DNA of 45,769 nucleotides from NCBI RefSeq assembly GCF_001904635.1, contig NZ_MRCB01000021.1:38041-83809 (forward strand), given 5' to 3'. The notes under the pieces are model-generated. The model did not search any database and had not been told where the DNA came from. It was given only the letters and a program-made list of their open reading frames with translations. Shown one piece after another: positions 9,284 through 16,992 of the stretch. Made by a program: the position numbers and the translations under genes. The stretch is from Hydrococcus rivularis NIES-593 (GTDB taxonomy: Bacteria > Cyanobacteriota > Cyanobacteriia > Cyanobacteriales > Microcystaceae). Positions within the stretch are counted from its first letter, which is position 1. Every line of letters starts with the position of its first letter.

Positions 9284-10834
9284 ATGAATATCAAACGAAT
9301 TATTTTATCCATACTAACTGTTGTATCACTCTTGCCTGTTTTCTTGTCATTAGTGACAAGTATTACTGAACCTCAAGTACAAGCAAATTTAGAGCTTTAT
9401 TTGGCAAATTTAACGCTTCATGCCTCAGAAGCCAAGCTAGATACGATCGTTCAAAAAAAAGATGATTCTCTTAAATATATTCTTGGAGATGAGCCTTATA
9501 TAAATGCTAAAAAACAGTATCAAGAAGCTAAAAAAATAGCTAAAAAAAATCTCGAAAAACTCAAAAACCAACTGGCTAGTTATCAAGTTCAAGTTCTCCC
9601 TCCAGGATCGGAAACCGCAGGAGAGTTAGAACTATTGAAGCGAGCGGTAGAGCGAGAAAAACAGTCAATTAACCAAATTGATATTAATTTAGGAATTATA
9701 GAAACTCAACTGGGAGAAATTAAGAGTGCCTTAAAAATCTGGAATGACGTAATTGAAAAGTCGCAAACTAAAGATGCTCCAGAAGATATTATACAAACAG
9801 CAAAAGTTCTACAAAGTTTGTGGGGCGAACCACCACAAGTCTTGCCAAGTTCGGAACTTATCATTAAAAGTCAACTCAAAGGCTGGTTCCGCTATCAAGC
9901 TTTAGAAAAGCTTTATCAAGTCCAAAATCGCCAAGACGCTCTCTCTAATCTTCGGCAAAACGAACAAGAAATTGCCCGACAAGTTTTGCTAAGATTAGCA
10001 CTGATTAATGTTCTCCCACTATTAGGAGGAATTATTGGTCTTGGAATTCTAATATTTCTTTTCGTTCAATGGTTGACTAAAAAAAAGGACTCTCTTTTGG
10101 GTTCTGTAAATAATAATCCTTGGCCAACACCGTGGGATGGAGAAACTATTTGGCAAGTTCTAGTTGGGTTTTTCTTTATCAGTCAAATTGCTTTTCCTTT
10201 AATATTTTTAGGGATAGGATTATCTCCGATCGCAATGAGCAATATGAGCTTGCTCAAAAAGGCAATTTATGTTCTAGTTGACTATATTTTAATAGCAGCT
10301 AGCGAGTTATTAGTGTTATATTTTTCAGTCAAATCTTTTTTCCCGCTAGCAAAAGATTGGTTTCGATTTCAATGGCTGAGCAATTGGATTTTGTGGGGCA
10401 TAGGCGGCTATTTAGTTGCTTTACCGTTAGTGTTTGTCGTTTCCCTCGCCAATCAACTTTTTTGGCAAGGAAAAGGTGGAAGCAATCCACTCCTTTCCCT
10501 TGCCCTACAGGCACAAGATAAATGGGTTTTAGCGATATTTTTCTTCACTGCTTCAGTGGCAGCACCAGTCTTTGAAGAAATTATCTTTCGAGGTTTTTTA
10601 CTGCCTTCTCTGACTCGCTATCTGCCAGTTTGGGGCGCGATCGCGACTAGCAGTATAGTATTTGCAATTGCTCATTTGAATCTATCGGAGGTCTTACCCC
10701 TGGCAACTCTAGGTATTGTCTTAGGGGTAGTTTATACGCGATCGCGCAATCTCCTTTCATCCATCTTACTCCACAGTCTTTGGAATGGCGGAACCTTGTT
10801 AAGTCTGTTCGTTTTAGGCAGCGGTGCGGGATAA
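9284..10834 (+). CDS. CPBP (CAAX/Abi) family intramembrane metalloprotease with coiled-coil N-domain
   Basis: The 516-residue protein has an N-terminal membrane anchor, an extended charged helical region (about 40-240, rich in K, E and Q, likely coiled coil) and a C-terminal multi-pass CPBP domain. The three CPBP motifs are present: APVFEEIIFRGFL (Glu431, Glu432, Arg436), FAIAHLN (His464) and HSLWN (His497). These residues bind the metal and cleave in the membrane in Rce1-like proteases. The long N-domain is common in cyanobacterial members. AAGGGAA lies about 5 bases before the ATG. It lies downstream of the glycosyltransferases by 39 bases and may share their transcript. Substrate unknown. 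Confidence 0.87.
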   Translation: MNIKRIILSILTVVSLLPVFLSLVTSITEPQVQANLELYLANLTLHASEAKLDTIVQKKDDSLKYILGDEPYINAKKQYQEAKKIAKKNLEKLKNQLASYQVQVLPPGSETAGELELLKRAVEREKQSINQIDINLGIIETQLGEIKSALKIWNDVIEKSQTKDAPEDIIQTAKVLQSLWGEPPQVLPSSELIIKSQLKGWFRYQALEKLYQVQNRQDALSNLRQNEQEIARQVLLRLALINVLPLLGGIIGLGILIFLFVQWLTKKKDSLLGSVNNNPWPTPWDGETIWQVLVGFFFISQIAFPLIFLGIGLSPIAMSNMSLLKKAIYVLVDYILIAASELLVLYFSVKSFFPLAKDWFRFQWLSNWILWGIGGYLVALPLVFVVSLANQLFWQGKGGSNPLLSLALQAQDKWVLAIFFFTASVAAPVFEEIIFRGFLLPSLTRYLPVWGAIATSSIVFAIAHLNLSEVLPLATLGIVLGVVYTRSRNLLSSILLHSLWNGGTLLSLFVLGSGAG

Positions 10835-10885
10835 AGGAAGCGATCGCGACTAAACTTAAAGCAGAAGACTAGGAAAGGAGGTCTT

Positions 10886-11245
10886 ATGAGTTGGACTAAA
10901 GTTCTTTCCGTTGAATCCCTCCCTACAGGCGAACGGCAAGTTGTGAAAGTTGGCAAGCGTAACGTTCTGCTGCTCAACCTTGAAGGACAGCTTTACGCGG
11001 TAGATAATACCTGCCCTCACCTGAAACTGCCTTTGAAGAATGGCAAAATAACTGAAGATGGAGCGATCGTTTGCCCTTGGCATCGCAGCGCTTTTGACTT
11101 AAGTACTGGCGATGTTAAAGAGTGGAGTCCTTGGCCCCCCGGCGTTGGGAAAGCACTGGGGATGATTTCGCGCCAAAGCGCACTGCCAGTTTTTCCCGTT
11201 CGCGTGGAAGAGGGAAGTATTTGGATTGATGTAGAAGAATCATAG
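10886..11245 (+). CDS. Rieske [2Fe-2S] ferredoxin
   Basis: The 119-residue soluble protein has both Rieske cluster boxes, CPHLKLPL (Cys43, His45) and CPWHRSAFDL (Cys63, His66), with the expected 17-residue gap. It matches the NirD/bipartite dioxygenase-ferredoxin type rather than the membrane-anchored PetC, because no N-terminal anchor or disulphide cysteines are present. It probably carries electrons to an oxygenase or reductase; no partner gene adjoins it. A very strong Shine-Dalgarno, AGGAAAGGAGG, precedes the ATG. It is 51 bases after the CPBP gene. Confidence 0.9.
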   Translation: MSWTKVLSVESLPTGERQVVKVGKRNVLLLNLEGQLYAVDNTCPHLKLPLKNGKITEDGAIVCPWHRSAFDLSTGDVKEWSPWPPGVGKALGMISRQSALPVFPVRVEEGSIWIDVEES

Positions 11246-11284
11246 CACTTTCCCTTCTTGAGGCAAACTAAAGCACGGTTTGAA

Positions 11285-11332
11285 GGTGGGCAATGAATTA
11301 TAAGAGACACTAGGTTTCGAGCATTGCCCACC
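11285..11332 (+). repeat. 11-bp inverted repeat after the Rieske gene
   Basis: GGTGGGCAATG at 11285-11295 pairs perfectly with CATTGCCCACC at 11322-11332 around a 26-base loop. No T-run follows directly, so this may be a repeat element or a transcript-end stabiliser rather than a classical terminator. Confidence 0.5.
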
Positions 11333-11632
11333 AAAACTGTTAGTTTTAAATTTAGATAATTTATTACCCGCCTACCAATTGGTGTAAAAGCGCCAAGACT
11401 CTTAGGAATGGTACGGTAATTTCCTAGCTTTTGGACGGCATATCAAATTCTAGACTTTATTACCAAGCCTGCCTAATATATTCAACAACAGATTTATAAT
11501 AACCCCCGCTAGGTTGCTGTGTTATAGTCATAGAGTAAGGATTATTTTCGGTTTTGAAACCCCGATTTGCTCTAGCGACAAGTGTTTCTCCGGATCTAAC
11601 CTCTCTACACCTCTTGATTTTGGAGACAGCTT
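11333..11632 (+). promoter_or_regulatory. Probable promoter and long 5' leader of rbp
   Basis: This 300-base stretch has no gene. Cyanobacterial rbp genes are known to be cold-induced through promoter and 5'-UTR control, and the length here fits such a leader. No single promoter can be fixed with confidence. The last bases (GGAGACAGCTTATG) contain a GGAG Shine-Dalgarno. Confidence 0.35.
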
Positions 11633-11932
11633 ATGTCGATCTACGTTGGAAATTTATCCTACGAGGTTACCCAAGAAGACCTCGAAGGAGTTTTTAAAGA
11701 ATATGGAACTGTCAATCGCGTTCAGATGCCTACCGACCGAGAAACAGGTCGCCCGCGAGGATTTGCTTTTGTAGAAATGGGAACAGAGGCAGAAGAAAAG
11801 ACTGCCATTGAAGCACTTGATGGGGCCCAATGGATGGGGCGCGACTTGAAAGTTAACAAGGCAAAACCCCGCGAAGAAAGGGGTTCTTCTGGTAGCTGGG
11901 GTAACAATCGCCGCAGCAATCGTCGTTATTAA
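11633..11932 (+). CDS. rbp: RRM-type RNA-binding protein (Rbp)
   Basis: This 99-residue protein is a single RNA-recognition motif. RNP2 is IYVGNL (residues 3-8) and RNP1 is RGFAFVEM (about 43-50). A short tail follows, rich in G, S, N and R (GSSGSWGNNRRSNRRY), which is the type-I glycine-rich cyanobacterial form. Relatives are cold-induced and help anchor or stabilise mRNAs. GGAG precedes the ATG. A strong terminator separates it from rpsU downstream, the arrangement known from other cyanobacteria. Which numbered rbp it corresponds to cannot be said. Confidence 0.93.
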   Translation: MSIYVGNLSYEVTQEDLEGVFKEYGTVNRVQMPTDRETGRPRGFAFVEMGTEAEEKTAIEALDGAQWMGRDLKVNKAKPREERGSSGSWGNNRRSNRRY

Positions 11933-11961
11933 GTTTTTACTTAAAGCTTAAATTTCAGGGT

Positions 11962-12008
11962 CTCTAGCAGATCAAGGTAACTGCGCTACTCTGCTAGAGG
12001 CTTTTTTT
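11962..12008 (+). terminator. Rho-independent terminator after rbp
   Basis: CTCTAGCAG (11962-11970) pairs with CTGCTAGAG (11991-11999), followed by GCTTTTTTTAT. It lies between rbp and rpsU, so it may be a full stop or an attenuator limiting read-through into rpsU. Confidence 0.85.
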
Positions 12009-12048
12009 ATTTTTCAGCGTTTCACCATTCATAGGAGGAGTAACAGGC

Positions 12049-12240
12049 ATGACTCAAGTAGTTTTGGGTGAAAATGAAGGAATTGAATCTGCCCTACGAC
12101 GATTTAAACGTCAGGTTTCTAAAGCGGGGATCTTCCAGGACATGAGGAAGAAACGGCATTTTGAAACGCCAATAGAAAAGGAAAAGCGAAAAGCCCTTGC
12201 TAAACATAAACAGCGCAAGCGGCGTTTCCGTTATCGCTAA
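12049..12240 (+). CDS. rpsU: Small ribosomal subunit protein bS21
   Basis: The 63-residue, strongly basic protein begins [21 protein letters not shown] and ends in an Arg/Lys-rich tail ([12 protein letters not shown]), the bS21 pattern. It binds the 30S platform near the 3' end of 16S rRNA and aids initiation. AGGAGG lies about 10 bases before the ATG. The rbp-rpsU linkage is conserved in cyanobacteria and suggests joint control in the cold. Only a short spacer follows before a convergent small gene. Confidence 0.95.
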   Translation: MTQVVLGENEGIESALRRFKRQVSKAGIFQDMRKKRHFETPIEKEKRKALAKHKQRKRRFRYR

Positions 12241-12296
12241 TTATTACTTAACTCTGGGTTTATATACTCGGTTGCGATCGCAGATGTCAAATCTGC

Positions 12297-12446
12297 CTAA
12301 TGAACGATCTGCGATCGCTTTATATTTAATTGCTTATTTTCTTGCTGACCAAACGACCAGTTTAGCGTTACCAGTCTCGGCAGAAGAATACATAAAGTAG
12401 CATTAAACAGAGTTATGAGCGCGAAATCAACCCAACTTATTTCCAT
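12297..12446 (-). CDS. 49-residue single-pass membrane micro-protein
   Basis: On the minus strand an ATG at 12446 is preceded by AAGAGGAAAGCAGT, a good Shine-Dalgarno at proper distance. It opens a 49-codon frame beginning MEISWVDFALITLFNATLC and continuing ILLPRLVTLNWSFG, then a polar tail. There is one hydrophobic helix with a short acidic N-terminus. This organisation is like small subunits of photosystem II, cytochrome b6f or NDH-1, but no family is recognised with certainty. A longer reading from 12494 adds 16 residues without its own ribosome site. It is convergent with rpsU and divergent from the transketolase-like gene. Confidence 0.6.
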   Translation of the reverse strand: MEISWVDFALITLFNATLCILLPRLVTLNWSFGQQENKQLNIKRSQIVH

Positions 12447-12727
12447 ACTGCTTTCCTCTTGAGTTTCGATTGCAGTGGTTTTAAAATTCTGCATCTCTAA
12501 TTATGCGCTCGAACCTTTAATCTAAGACCGATTGACTCCTTGAAATTTCTTGTAACTGTCATAATTTTTTCTGATAGAAAGATTTTTTAGTGGCAAAAGT
12601 CCCTGTCTGCAAGTATCATATCCTGCACTCTTTCGAGCGACGATTGTGGCGATACACTGCTATCTGCCCTAACTAAACTGTAAGATTTATTTAATAATTG
12701 GAGTAATGAGAAGGGGTATTTAATAAA

Positions 12728-14926
12728 ATGACAGTTGCTAGCAGAATCCCTACTTTTTGTCAAGGCATTCAGCATTTTGCCGATAGTTTGCCTGACCTTG
12801 AAAAGTATGGAAAAGAAGCGGCGATCGCGCCCGGACAGACTGCTATTAGTTCGCCCAGCGATCCGATTGCCGTCTATCAAACCCTCCTCGCCGCCGATGC
12901 ATTGCGATACCTGACCCTACAAACCACTGCCACCAAAGAATCAGGACACCCCGGCGGATTTGCCAGCATTGCTGAGGGAATTGCCGCCCTTGTCATGTTA
13001 GGTTACAAAAACATTATCACTGAAGTCGGACACCACGCTCCAGGATTTTACAGCACCATGTTTCTCGATCGCTCCCTAGAAGACATGGGCATCAAAACCG
13101 TACAGCAACTGGGGGAGCGATTCCGAGAAATGCACGGACTCTTGGGACATTTATCGGGGCAAATTCCCGGACTCCTCAATCCTGCCGGCCCCCTCGGACA
13201 AGGACAACATTTTGCTATGGCTGGTGCAAAATTGCATCCCGACGTACTCTTCCCCGTCACCATCGGCGATGGCGGTTTGGGCGAACCCTATGTCATGAGT
13301 AGCTTTGCTCACTTCCATACTGCCTATCCCGACGTCACCAACTTCCTACCCATTCTCGTGTGGAACGGCTATTCCCAAGAACACCACAGCATGGTTTCCA
13401 CCAAACCCAACGCAGAAATGATCGAATACTGGAAAGGCAATGGTTTCCAAGAAGTCATTCTCGTCAACGCCAAAGACTTCGACGATGCCAACCAACCTGG
13501 GGATTACGTCGATAGCACTAGATTTTCCTTTCAAAAACGTTTAGAATTCGTTCAATCCGTTCTAGAAGCCACCGATAAAGCCGCTAAATCGGCAATGAGT
13601 GGCAAGCTAACCGTCCTCATCGTCAAACAACTCAAAGGCGCAGGCGTTCACAAACGGGGCGCACAATCTCACAACCTCTATCCTGGAGATTCTCTAGAAA
13701 ACGGTTACATTGTCAGCGCCCTCAAAGAACGTGCCTTACCCCCCGAAGCTTGGGAATTAGTCCGCACCAACTTTGAACGTTCGGCTGGTGGTCCGGCCTC
13801 CCATCATGTCGTCACGGAAAAAGAATTTCCCTTACCCGACCTAGGCGAATTACCTCTCCAAGAATTCCCCCTTAGAAGCGAGAAAAAAGTCGCGACGACT
13901 GCAATGGGAGAATTAATCGTTTACGTCGGGAAAAAAGACCCCAACTTTGTGATTACCAATGCAGATGGAAATGCTGCTTCTGGAATTAACAACGTCAACG
14001 TGGGACTTAAAATCATTCATCCCACCCTCGACGATACTTATTTCCAAGCGCCCAAGGGACAAGTCTATGAACCCTTAAGCGAAGATGCTTGCGCGGGGTT
14101 GGCTGCTAGTTTAGCCTTATTTGGCGCGCGGACGTTGTGGTGTTCCTACGAATCTTTTGTCATCAATGGTTTACCAGTTTGGCAAACCGTGACTCAGGCA
14201 ATGGCAGAATTGCGCCGTCCCACCCCTTCTACCATTACTCTATTCACTGCGGGAGCCTTAGAGCAAGGTCGCAACGGTTGGACGCACCAACGTCCAGAGG
14301 TGGAAAATTACTTTGCCGCCATGATGCGCAATGGCAATGTCTTTCCCTTATTCCCCTGCGATGCCAACAGCATCCAGGCATGTTATGAATGGGCGCTGGG
14401 AACCAAGAATAAGGGAATCGTCATCACGGCGAGTAAGTCAGCCTTACCCGTCCTCACAACCCTCGAACAAACCCGTCAAGCTTTACGAGATGGTGGCGTG
14501 GTATTGCACGAAACCGAAGGGAAAAAGAAAGTCGTCTTTGCCGTTGTTGGCGATATGACGTTAATTCCGGTTTTTGATGCCGCCTTGCATCTAGAAAACG
14601 AAGGCATAGGAGTACGGATTGTTTCTGTCATCAGTCCTCGTCGCTTGTATCGTCCCGACGATGTTGCATGGCAAGGTAGCGCGCAACCCGACAGTCATTT
14701 TTTGGATGATGAAGGATTTGAACGATTGTTTGGCGGCGATGCGTTAATTGGCGTTACTGGCGGCGCGAGTGGAATGTTAGAACCGCTTATGTTACGCAGT
14801 GGTGCCAAGCGCGATGTCTTCTCTTGGAAGCGCGGCGAAACGGCTGCCAGTGCGGGTCAAGTGATGGCATATAATGGCTTGACGGCTGAAAATTTAGCCA
14901 AGCGTGCCGTTGAGTTGCTTGGTTAA
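12728..14926 (+). CDS. Transketolase/phosphoketolase-like thiamine diphosphate enzyme
   Basis: The 732-residue cytosolic protein has the transketolase-like two-domain TPP fold. The N-half has TKESGHPGGFASIAEGI and a TPP/Mg motif starting GDGG near 180, followed by a distant N in LVWNG. The C-half has a pyrimidine-domain block around DACAGLAASLALFGARTLW and WTHQRPEVENYF. WTHQRP-type residues recall phosphoketolases (XFP), but the usual long phosphoketolase N-terminus is not seen, so the reaction may differ. Cyanobacteria encode such a second, shorter XFP-related protein besides the canonical phosphoketolase. It may split xylulose- or fructose-phosphate or act on another ketose. The start fits family length; a GAGAAGG tract lies about 17 bases upstream. 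Confidence 0.75.
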   Translation: MTVASRIPTFCQGIQHFADSLPDLEKYGKEAAIAPGQTAISSPSDPIAVYQTLLAADALRYLTLQTTATKESGHPGGFASIAEGIAALVMLGYKNIITEVGHHAPGFYSTMFLDRSLEDMGIKTVQQLGERFREMHGLLGHLSGQIPGLLNPAGPLGQGQHFAMAGAKLHPDVLFPVTIGDGGLGEPYVMSSFAHFHTAYPDVTNFLPILVWNGYSQEHHSMVSTKPNAEMIEYWKGNGFQEVILVNAKDFDDANQPGDYVDSTRFSFQKRLEFVQSVLEATDKAAKSAMSGKLTVLIVKQLKGAGVHKRGAQSHNLYPGDSLENGYIVSALKERALPPEAWELVRTNFERSAGGPASHHVVTEKEFPLPDLGELPLQEFPLRSEKKVATTAMGELIVYVGKKDPNFVITNADGNAASGINNVNVGLKIIHPTLDDTYFQAPKGQVYEPLSEDACAGLAASLALFGARTLWCSYESFVINGLPVWQTVTQAMAELRRPTPSTITLFTAGALEQGRNGWTHQRPEVENYFAAMMRNGNVFPLFPCDANSIQACYEWALGTKNKGIVITASKSALPVLTTLEQTRQALRDGGVVLHETEGKKKVVFAVVGDMTLIPVFDAALHLENEGIGVRIVSVISPRRLYRPDDVAWQGSAQPDSHFLDDEGFERLFGGDALIGVTGGASGMLEPLMLRSGAKRDVFSWKRGETAASAGQVMAYNGLTAENLAKRAVELLG

Positions 14927-14940
14927 AAGAGATTAATGCC

Positions 14941-15049
14941 AATTTCCATTCATACCTGCTACAGATAGTTGAATGGGCAAAGGGGAAAGGAGTATACTTC
15001 TTTTTCCTTTCCCCGTTTTCCTTTTCCCTCTCCAAGGATTTGTAGCAAG
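14941..15049. repeat. Hairpin repeat family A, copy 1 (possible terminator)
   Basis: The element starts AATTTCC, then CTACAGATA, and ends GGATTTGTAGCAAG. The ends are imperfect inverted repeats (CTACA/TGTAG). The centre is a perfect stem GGGGAAAGGA (14982-14991) with TCCTTTCCCC (15005-15014). A second copy with the same ends lies at 20039-20170. It follows the transketolase-like gene and could also end its transcript. Confidence 0.55.
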
Positions 15050-15119
15050 ATTTTAGAGAATTCATATAAGTAAGTTGAGTTCATTGTGTTAGCCCCTGCC
15101 TGGATCTGGGTATTGCTAG

Positions 15120-15269
15120 GTGGGGGGTAATTTTGACTGGGATGAAGGAATATTTCAATCAAAAGACAATGGAAGTAGTTGGAAAAAAGTTAGTAACGAT
15201 TTCACTATCAATATTAATGCGATCGATCATCCCTTAGTGCCTGTAAAAAGCATTCCAGCAACGAAATAA
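15120..15269 (+). pseudogene. Fragment of a BNR/sortilin-type repeat protein
   Basis: A short plus-strand frame reads GGNFDWDEGIFQSKDNGSSW and then KKVSNDFTI. GIFQSKDNGSSWKKV is a textbook BNR/Asp-box repeat (a surface blade of beta-propellers). Stops lie close upstream. Beyond 15227 the frame merely overlaps the permease gene on the other strand, so only the first 35-40 codons look real. It is a remnant of a lost propeller gene. Confidence 0.45.
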
Positions 15270-16054
15270 CGATTGAAGAATAAATAAATTGCGATCGCTG
15301 GCAGTGTAAAAACAATCGATGCTGCCATAATATAGTTCCAATAACTGATATAAAGTCCTTTAAAGGTATTTAATCCTAACGGAAGCGTAAACATTTCTGG
15401 AGAGGATAAAATCATTAATGGCATTAAAAAGTTGTTCCAAGAACTCATAAAAATAAAAATAGTTTGTGCTGCTAAAGCTGGTTTAGCTAGAGGCAAAACA
15501 ATATAGAAAAAAGTTTCCCAGCGATTTAATCCATCTAATGCCGCAGCTTCTTCTAGTTCCTTGGGAAAATTGACAAAAAATTGTCGCATCATAAAAATAA
15601 ATGTAGCATTGGCCGCATTCGGTACGATCAGTCCTTGATAACTATTCAGCCATCCCAAATACTTTAAAATCAAGTAAGTAGGAATTAATGTAACTTGGAT
15701 AGGAATTAGTAAAACTGCCACGATTAATCCAAATAATAATGGCTGTCCTGGAAAGGAAATTCTTGCTAAAGCATAGCCAGCCATAGAATTGAATAAAAGG
15801 TTTAATCCAGTAACGCAGACAGCTACAAATACGCTATTTAAAAACCAGCGTCCGAATAAAGGCGATTCAAAAAAAATTTGTCGGTAGTTATCGAGAGTAA
15901 AATTTTGAGGAATAAAATTTAAGCCACCAGCTACAATTTCATTAAGAGGTTTAAAAGAGGCTGAAAGTGCCCAAGCAAAGGGGACACAAGTAATAATTGA
16001 ATATAGAATTAAGAAGATATAAAGAATAGGTTTTAGTCCGAGAAAAACTTTCAC
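15227..16054 (-). CDS. Sugar ABC transporter permease, MalG type
   Basis: The 275-residue inner-membrane permease has six predicted segments. The EAA loop, EEAAALDGLNRWETFFYIVL, is near residue 165 and docks to the ATPase. It is the MalG/GgtD-like half of a CUT1 importer for di- or oligosaccharides or glucosylglycerol. The start is a GTG at 16054, with AGGAAAG just upstream inside the 14-base gap after the MalF-type gene, so the two are coupled. The protein is full length. No ATPase gene follows. Confidence 0.92.
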   Translation of the reverse strand: MKVFLGLKPILYIFLILYSIITCVPFAWALSASFKPLNEIVAGGLNFIPQNFTLDNYRQIFFESPLFGRWFLNSVFVAVCVTGLNLLFNSMAGYALARISFPGQPLLFGLIVAVLLIPIQVTLIPTYLILKYLGWLNSYQGLIVPNAANATFIFMMRQFFVNFPKELEEAAALDGLNRWETFFYIVLPLAKPALAAQTIFIFMSSWNNFLMPLMILSSPEMFTLPLGLNTFKGLYISYWNYIMAASIVFTLPAIAIYLFFNRYFVAGMLFTGTKG

Positions 16055-16068
16055 TCTTCTTTCCTTAT

Positions 16069-16968
16069 TTAGGATATTTTTTCATTTTGAAAGAAACGAC
16101 GCTGAATTAGTGTTACTATCAAAATTACACCTGCTAGCATCAAGGCAAGTGCGGCAGCGTAGCCCATATCTAAACTTTTGAAAGCGTATTGATAAATTAA
16201 AAGGACAACTGTCAGTGTTGAATTATTAGGACCACCGGAACCATTTGAAAAGATATAAGATTGATCGAATAACTGAAACGTACCAATAATTCCCATCACG
16301 ATGACAAAAAAAGTAACGGGTTTAAGCAAGGGTAATGTAATATTAAAAAAGCGATCGCACTCATTGGCTCCATCAATTTTTGCTGCCTCATATAATTCGG
16401 AAGGAATGTCTTGGAGTGCGGCTAAATAGATGACCATAAAAAACGGAACAGTAGACCAAACATTCATAATCATGATAGCTTTAAGAGCTACCTGGGGATC
16501 GCCCAACCAGTTATAGGTTGGCAACCCAACATGAGAAAGCAAATTATTCAACAAACCATTAGAGTTATAAATCCAAATAAAAATTAAAGTTAAAACAGCA
16601 GAAGAAGTTACAGTTGGCAGAAAAAAGATAACTCGAAATAACTGTCTGCCTTTGATACTAGCATTCAAGATCGTAGCTAGAATCAGTGCCAAAATAGTTT
16701 GGCTAGGAACAACGACGATCACATAATCAAAAGTATTTTTAAAAGCCATCAAAACTCTTTCATCATCTAAGATTCTGCTGAAGTTTCGACTGCCAACCAA
16801 TCGATAACTTAGCTCTCCTAAAACTTGAACCTTATGAAAAGATAAAAATATGGCATAGAGAATTGGTAAAAATAAAAATACACCTAAAATAATTAGACTA
16901 GGAGCCATAAATAAATATCCAGAAGATGCTTCCTGTTGCAAAACCTTTTTTTGACTCTTTTTTTTCAT
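16069..16968 (-). CDS. Sugar ABC transporter permease, MalF type
   Basis: The 299-residue permease has a basic, Lys-rich N-terminus (MKKKSQKKVLQQ) and six membrane segments. The EAA loop reads ELYEAAKIDGANECDRFF, followed by NITLPLLKP. It is the MalF/GgtC-like partner of the next gene and forms the heterodimeric channel of a CUT1 importer. It lies 24 bases after the binding-protein gene and 14 before the MalG-type gene, so all three form one operon. Full length with no anomalies. Confidence 0.92.
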   Translation of the reverse strand: MKKKSQKKVLQQEASSGYLFMAPSLIILGVFLFLPILYAIFLSFHKVQVLGELSYRLVGSRNFSRILDDERVLMAFKNTFDYVIVVVPSQTILALILATILNASIKGRQLFRVIFFLPTVTSSAVLTLIFIWIYNSNGLLNNLLSHVGLPTYNWLGDPQVALKAIMIMNVWSTVPFFMVIYLAALQDIPSELYEAAKIDGANECDRFFNITLPLLKPVTFFVIVMGIIGTFQLFDQSYIFSNGSGGPNNSTLTVVLLIYQYAFKSLDMGYAAALALMLAGVILIVTLIQRRFFQNEKIS

Positions 16969-16992
16969 GAAATTATTCGGGACTTATTGGAT

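Noticed and set aside
12587-12880. 97-codon minus frame overlapping the transketolase-like start
   Set aside because: It overlaps the N-terminus of a clear gene and its own sequence shows no domain or ribosome site.
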